Shown: piece by piece, positions 60,623 through 64,000 of the stretch | How positions within the stretch are numbered: the first letter of the stretch is position 1 | How the letters are laid out: each line of letters begins with the position of its first letter | Assembly (NCBI GenBank): GCA_964517495.1 | Contig: CAZFER010000004.1 | Span: 62,001-126,000, forward strand | Length of the DNA stretch: 64,000 nucleotides | Origin: CAZFER01 sp964517495 | GTDB taxonomy: Bacteria; Hinthialibacterota; Hinthialibacteria; Hinthialibacterales; Hinthialibacteraceae | Direction: 5' to 3' | Position numbers and translations under genes: made by a program | The notes under the pieces: generated by a model | Seen by the model: the letters and a program-made list of their open reading frames with translations, nothing else | The model's database searches: none | What the model was told of the DNA's origin: nothing

Positions 60623-61273
60623 ATGAAAAACATCCACACCACCAGGATTTTTTTTAATTAAAGTATCCTTTCGACGTTGAATGGTTGTACCAGCTCGATC
60701 CCTGAAGAATTTCAAGGCAACAAAACAGCCCATTTCTGGTTAACCATTGATGAAGTGAAGTTACAGGAACAAGATTCGGATTTTTATAACAAATTCTATA
60801 TTCAACAAAGACATGCCATTTTTGAATCTCTCATGGCTATCATCGAAAATCGTTTATTTCAGTTGGGACTAAAATCCAACCTGGAAAAAGATGCTAACGA
60901 TGGATTTCATATCACCATCAACGGAATAAAAGCGCTTGAACCTCTTCTTGAAATCATCGTTGAAGATTCACGATTAACATTCCACTGTTCTATTAATATG
61001 GAAACTTTGGAAACGCTTTATAAAAGAATGGATGATGCCACCGATACCGGGATAAAGAATGTGTTCATTCTGGATGATGTATTCTTAAGAGGGTATGCAT
61101 AATATCCAAAAGATGTAAAAACCATCGAATCGCTCTTTCAAAACGGTGCGATTATTCCAGACGATATTGCCTATTGCTGGAGCAAACCTGAAGCGAGGAA
61201 GATTGCTATTAGCTTACGCTCAGGTGCCCTACCAGCCCCATCAAAAGAGTTGAAATCAGAATTGATTGAATAA
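60623..61273 (+). pseudogene. SecD-P1-like lipoprotein gene interrupted by two in-frame TAA codons
   Basis: A strong AAAGGAGA site precedes ATG 60623. Reading one frame throughout gives a signal sequence (MKNIHTTRIFF), TAA at 60659, then SILSTLNGC, a plausible lipobox, a domain like the SecD periplasmic P1 head (IFESLMAIIENRLFQLGLKS, HITINGIKALEPLLEIIVED), TAA at 61100, and the ending YPKDVKTIESLFQNGA ... LRSGALPAPSKELKSE, where SGALPAPS recalls the SecD GALPAP motif. There is no frameshift, only two point-like nonsense codons. Likely a recent pseudogene; sequencing error or readthrough are less likely. The role of the intact protein is unknown. Confidence 0.72.
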
Positions 61274-61435
61274 TGGAGATACTAGCCGGCCAGTAATATA
61301 AGCAATAAAGAACTATTTCATCCTATTGATTAGAAGGTAAAATTCGCAATAACATCAGGCAATAAATGATCTTCAACAATAGTAATCAATCAGGATATAC
61401 TCGTAGATGAATATCATTAAAGAGGTATTTGATTA

Positions 61436-61876
61436 ATGACACCTTCTGAAATTGAAAAAGGATTTAAAGAAGTCTGGAAATTGTTCGCTGAGTCCGACCG
61501 TAAAGCGGAAAAAATGAGAGCCGAGCTCAACGAGCATTTTAAAGATACTGACAAAAGAATTAAAGAAACGGATAAGAAACTGGAAAAATTGATCGGGCGA
61601 TGGAGTCTGTTTGTTGAAGGTTTGGTTCTACCAACAGCCATTCGCCTGTTTCACGAACGTGGCATTATAATCAACAGCCTTCATGAACATGTGAAAGTAT
61701 CTCACAATGNNNNNNNNNNNNNNNNNNNNNNNNNNNNNNNNNNNNNNNNNNNNNNNNNNNNNNNNNNNNNNNNNNNNNNNNNNNNNNNNNNNNNNNNNNN
61801 NNNNNNNNNCATCGCTCAACGAGGAGATACCGTGAAAATCCTGAATGATGAATCCTTTAAACCAACAGAATGGTAA
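61436..61876 (+). CDS. DUF3782-like coiled-coil/PD-(D/E)XK protein, interrupted by assembly gap
   Basis: The visible N-terminal 91 residues start TPSEIEKGFKEVWKLFAES, continue into a charged coiled coil and reach LIGRWSLFVEGLVLPTAIRLFHERGI, the pattern of DUF3782/COG5493 proteins with a C-terminal restriction-endonuclease-like domain. After the 100-N gap the last 20 codons (AQRGDTVKILNDESFKPTEW) look like the end of the same family. The nuclease core falls mostly in the gap, and the family is usually longer, so the true gap is probably more than 100 bp. Function unknown; often found with other selfish or defence genes. Confidence 0.65.
   Translation: MTPSEIEKGFKEVWKLFAESDRKAEKMRAELNEHFKDTDKRIKETDKKLEKLIGRWSLFVEGLVLPTAIRLFHERGIIINSLHEHVKVSHNXXXXXXXXXXXXXXXXXXXXXXXXXXXXXXXXXXIAQRGDTVKILNDESFKPTEW
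61710..61809. other. Assembly gap (100 N)
   Basis: Exactly 100 N inside the DUF3782-like gene. Gap length is a placeholder. Its position inside the repeat-rich island suggests multi-copy sequence defeated assembly here. Confidence 0.99.
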
Positions 61877-61908
61877 TTTGGTCTAGTCAAATACCCTTTA
61901 TCTCCTAC

Positions 61909-61936
61909 TTGACAGGTTAAGATTACCAAATAAAAT
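61909..61936 (+). promoter_or_regulatory. Candidate promoter for ylxM-ffh-rpsP
   Basis: TTGACA (61909-61914), a 16-bp spacer and TAAAAT (61931-61936), 35 bp before the ylxM ATG. Good fit to a housekeeping-sigma promoter. Confidence 0.6.
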
Positions 61937-61971
61937 CTACCGTCAAGACAATCAACTTTACATGGTGCGAT

Positions 61972-62358
61972 ATGGAAAGTCTGGAAGAAAAGCAGAACAT
62001 ATCCTTATTATTAGATGTCTACGGTGGATTGCTGACTGACAGGCAAAAAGACTTTATAGATCTCCATTATAATGAAGACTTGTCCTTCGGTGAGATCGCC
62101 TCCTCCGCCGATATTTCCAGACAAGCGGTTCATGACGCCATTCAGCATGGCAAAAAAGCCTTGGAGCACTTTGAAGAACACCTGGGGTTGGCAAAGAAGC
62201 AAAGTCAGACCAATTCAACACCAACAGGATCGGTTGATTTAACAGTGTTAAAACAGGAAATAACCGAACTTTTAAAGATGCTGAATGAAGATATCCTATA
62301 TGATACTGCTCCTTTGAAGAGAAAAGTACAACGGCTTTTGCATATAGTAAGTAAATAA
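61972..62358 (+). CDS. ylxM: YlxM/p13-like DNA-binding protein
   Basis: 128 residues. The N-terminal half is a sigma-region-4-like helix-turn-helix: LLLDVYGGLLTDRQKDFIDL, DLSFGEIASSADISRQAVHDAI, as in UPF0122 YlxM. The C-terminal half is an extra helical segment not in the short Firmicute form. YlxM is encoded beside ffh and has been proposed to act with the signal recognition particle. It starts the conserved ylxM-ffh-rpsP order and lies 39 bp from ffh. Confidence 0.92.
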   Translation: MESLEEKQNISLLLDVYGGLLTDRQKDFIDLHYNEDLSFGEIASSADISRQAVHDAIQHGKKALEHFEEHLGLAKKQSQTNSTPTGSVDLTVLKQEITELLKMLNEDILYDTAPLKRKVQRLLHIVSK

Positions 62359-62397
62359 AGTGTGTTAACGAGAGGTATAAACCAAAAGTTTTAAACG

Positions 62398-63786
62398 ATG
62401 TTTGAAAATCTGCAAAGCCGATTCCAATCGATCTTTAACAGCCTGCGCGGCAAAAAACGGCTTGATGAAAAAATTATCAAAGAAGCCTTGCGTGAGGTTC
62501 GTAAAGCCTTTTTGGAAGCAGACGTTAACTTTAAAGTAACCAAGGACTTTTGCCAAAAAATCGAACAACGCGCCCTTGGTGCGGAAATCCTTAAAAGCCT
62601 AACCCCCGACCAGCAGGTTATCAAGATTGTCCATGAGGAAATGGTCAATTTGCTGGGCGGTCAAGAGGGTAAACTAGAACTTCCCCCTGGTGATGTGCGT
62701 ATTATGCTGGTTGGTTTGCAAGGTTCGGGGAAAACAACCACCGCGGGTAAATTGGGTAAGAAACTGGCTGACGAAGGCCGAAGCCCTTTGCTTTGTGCGG
62801 GTGACATCTACCGCCCTGCCGCCATTCGTCAATTGGAGGTGGTTGGCGAGCAAGCTGAACTGCCGGTTTTCCAATTAGGAACCGATGCTGATCCCGTTGA
62901 TATAGCCAAACAGGGATCAAAAAAAGCCAGGCGTGAAGGGCTGGATACAGTCATTCTCGATACCGCTGGCCGCTTGCACATCGATGAAGAGATGATGAAC
63001 GAAGTCAAGCGTGTGCAGCGCAGCTGGCAGCCTACACACATTATATTAGTGGTCGATTCCATGGTGGGGCAGGATGCTGTCAACCAGGCGGAACATTTCA
63101 GCAATCAACTCAATATATCGGGGACGATCCTAACCAAATTAGACAGTGATGCGCGTGGTGGTGCGGCCATTTCTATCCGACAGGTAACCGGAAAACCAAT
63201 CCTTTACGCCGGTATGGGCGAAAAACTGGAGGATCTTGAGTATTTCTATCCCGACCGGATGGCCTCACGTATTTTGGGGATGGGCGATGTCCTAAGTCTG
63301 ATCGAAAAAGCCCAGCAGACCATCAACGAAGAAGAAGCGATGCAGCTGCAAAAGAAGATTCTCGATCAGACATACACCTTCGATGACTTTCTCAACCAGA
63401 TTCGCCAGGTTAAAAAGATGGGCGGATTGGGGAGTATGATGTCGATGCTGCCTGGCATGGGGACCAATGAGATGATGAAGGATGTCAACATGAGCGACGG
63501 AGAGATGAAATACGTCGAAGCCATCATTCTTTCAATGACACCTCATGAGCGGGCTGTGCCCAATCTGATTAATGGCAGCCGCAAACGCCGAATCGCCAAA
63601 GGAAGCGGAACATCGATGAAAGAGGTGAATCGCCTGCTTAAGCAATTCGCCCAAACCAAACAGATGATGAGCATGATGGCGGGAGGAGGCAAGAAGCAGA
63701 AGAAGGGCAAAGGTAAAAAGCCCAAAATGAACAAGAAGATGATGAAGAAAATGATGAACATGCGCGATATGTTTCCTGGCATGTGA
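62398..63786 (+). CDS. ffh: Signal recognition particle protein Ffh (SRP54)
   Basis: 462 residues. NG GTPase domain with G1 GLQGSGKTTTAGKLG, CAGDIYRPAAIRQLE, G3 DTAGRLHIDEEMM and G4 TKLDSDARGG; then a methionine-rich M domain (from ~320; GSMMSMLPGMG, MTPHERAVPNLINGSRKRRIAKGSG) that binds SRP RNA and signal sequences. A Lys/Met-rich tail closes the protein. Targets nascent membrane and secreted proteins to FtsY/SecYEG. Followed by rpsP after 36 bp, the standard bacterial order. Confidence 0.98.
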   Translation: MFENLQSRFQSIFNSLRGKKRLDEKIIKEALREVRKAFLEADVNFKVTKDFCQKIEQRALGAEILKSLTPDQQVIKIVHEEMVNLLGGQEGKLELPPGDVRIMLVGLQGSGKTTTAGKLGKKLADEGRSPLLCAGDIYRPAAIRQLEVVGEQAELPVFQLGTDADPVDIAKQGSKKARREGLDTVILDTAGRLHIDEEMMNEVKRVQRSWQPTHIILVVDSMVGQDAVNQAEHFSNQLNISGTILTKLDSDARGGAAISIRQVTGKPILYAGMGEKLEDLEYFYPDRMASRILGMGDVLSLIEKAQQTINEEEAMQLQKKILDQTYTFDDFLNQIRQVKKMGGLGSMMSMLPGMGTNEMMKDVNMSDGEMKYVEAIILSMTPHERAVPNLINGSRKRRIAKGSGTSMKEVNRLLKQFAQTKQMMSMMAGGGKKQKKGKGKKPKMNKKMMKKMMNMRDMFPGM

Positions 63787-63822
63787 TGATCATAAATTAA
63801 ACAATCTTATTGGAGGTTTTGC

Positions 63823-64000
63823 ATGGCCTTAAAAATTCGTTTGAAACGTATGGGTAAGAAGAATTTGCCGTTTTACCGGTTGGTGGTTGTGGATTCGCGT
63901 TGGCGCCGCGATGGAAAATCGATCGCCGATTTAGGCTGGTATGATCCAGTAAAAAATCCTGCCCAAATGATGTTGAAAGAAAGTGAAATCTATTCCTGGC
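63823..64000 (+). CDS. rpsP: 30S ribosomal protein S16, N-terminal part (3' end outside window)
   Basis: Starts at ATG 63823, with TGGAGG at good spacing. The 59 codons in the window read ALKIRLKRMGKKNLPFYRLV, then VVDSRWRRDGKSIADLGWYD, unmistakable S16. The frame continues past the window edge. S16 helps assemble the 30S platform. Position directly after ffh is typical; rimM and trmD usually follow. Confidence 0.97.
   Translation, partial: MALKIRLKRMGKKNLPFYRLVVVDSRWRRDGKSIADLGWYDPVKNPAQMMLKESEIYSW

Noticed and set aside
60659..61102. Stop-codon reassignment (TAA read as an amino acid)
   Set aside because: TAA ends many intact genes in this window, for example lon, degP and the KamA-family neighbour genes end at normal stops; local nonsense mutations explain the case.

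Overview
The window is bacterial chromosome from a draft assembly: two runs of exactly 100 N (19508-19607 and 61710-61809) mark scaffold gaps. Coding density is high, the single tRNA reads normally, and TAA/TAG/TGA all work as stops. The gene mix suggests a free-living, polysaccharide-degrading member of, or relative of, the PVC/FCB-type candidate phyla (Sumerlaeota, Hydrogenedentota, Omnitrophota or Lentisphaerota would all fit). Markers are many Tat-exported Gfo/Idh/MocA-type oxidoreductases and TIM-barrel isomerases, a Minf_1886-family protein, EutN/CcmL microcompartment vertex proteins, pilin-like proteins with a C-terminal SNGLVS.GDI motif, and a palindromic element whose reverse strand encodes the GEAPAEP peptide. 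This placement is inference; no 16S gene is present.

Layout. 0-12.5 kb: the 3' part of mfd, an orphan DUF433 protein, a surA-like chaperone and an ABC-F ATPase, interleaved with four Tat-signal redox/carbohydrate enzymes (aldo/keto reductase, Gfo/Idh/MocA, FAD oxidoreductase, TIM-barrel epimerase), a DUF202 membrane protein and a divergent CobT-like protein with a natural His-rich N-terminus. 12.9-19.4 kb: a KamA-family radical SAM protein, then on the minus strand an O-antigen-ligase/TPR protein, an orphan sensor kinase and a BNR/sialidase-like protein. 19.6-25.4 kb: a stress and proteostasis block (hemerythrin, rhodanese, Hsp20-Lon with a 4-bp overlap, DegP), followed by tRNA-Glu(CTC) with a near-consensus promoter. 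25.9-29.8 kb: a three-gene periplasmic aldehyde-oxidoreductase operon of the PaoABC type. 30-34.5 kb, minus strand: DUF2867 SDR protein, ElbB, NhaD-type antiporter, Minf_1886 protein.

34.7-42 kb: a plus-strand run of GT2, parvulin lipoprotein, glycogen synthase, GH57 enzyme and LolA-like protein. It converges on a minus-strand set of an ArgA-like GNAT and three tandem BMC pentamer (vertex) genes, with no shell hexamer or enzyme gene in view. 43.6-54.2 kb: two pilin-like proteins, agmatine deiminase, a GH127 enzyme bracketed by inverted copies of a short G/C-rich palindrome, an FAD oxidoreductase with a golvesin-like domain, a TIM-barrel epimerase and a 971-aa Cache/PAS/CBS/DUF294 signalling protein.

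54.4-61.9 kb is an accessory island: a Shedu-like nuclease, an ISKra4 transposase remnant, two intact Rpn-type PD-(D/E)XK proteins plus two Rpn relics, a pectate-lyase-fold protein, a SecD-P1-like lipoprotein gene broken by two in-frame TAA codons, and a DUF3782-like protein cut by a gap. At 62 kb the conserved ylxM-ffh-rpsP cluster begins and runs off the window.

The best candidates for something undescribed are the KamA-family protein that appears to lack the PLP lysine, the His-rich CobT-like protein, the stand-alone vertex-protein trio, and the nuclease-rich island. I see no CRISPR array, prophage or complete insertion sequence.
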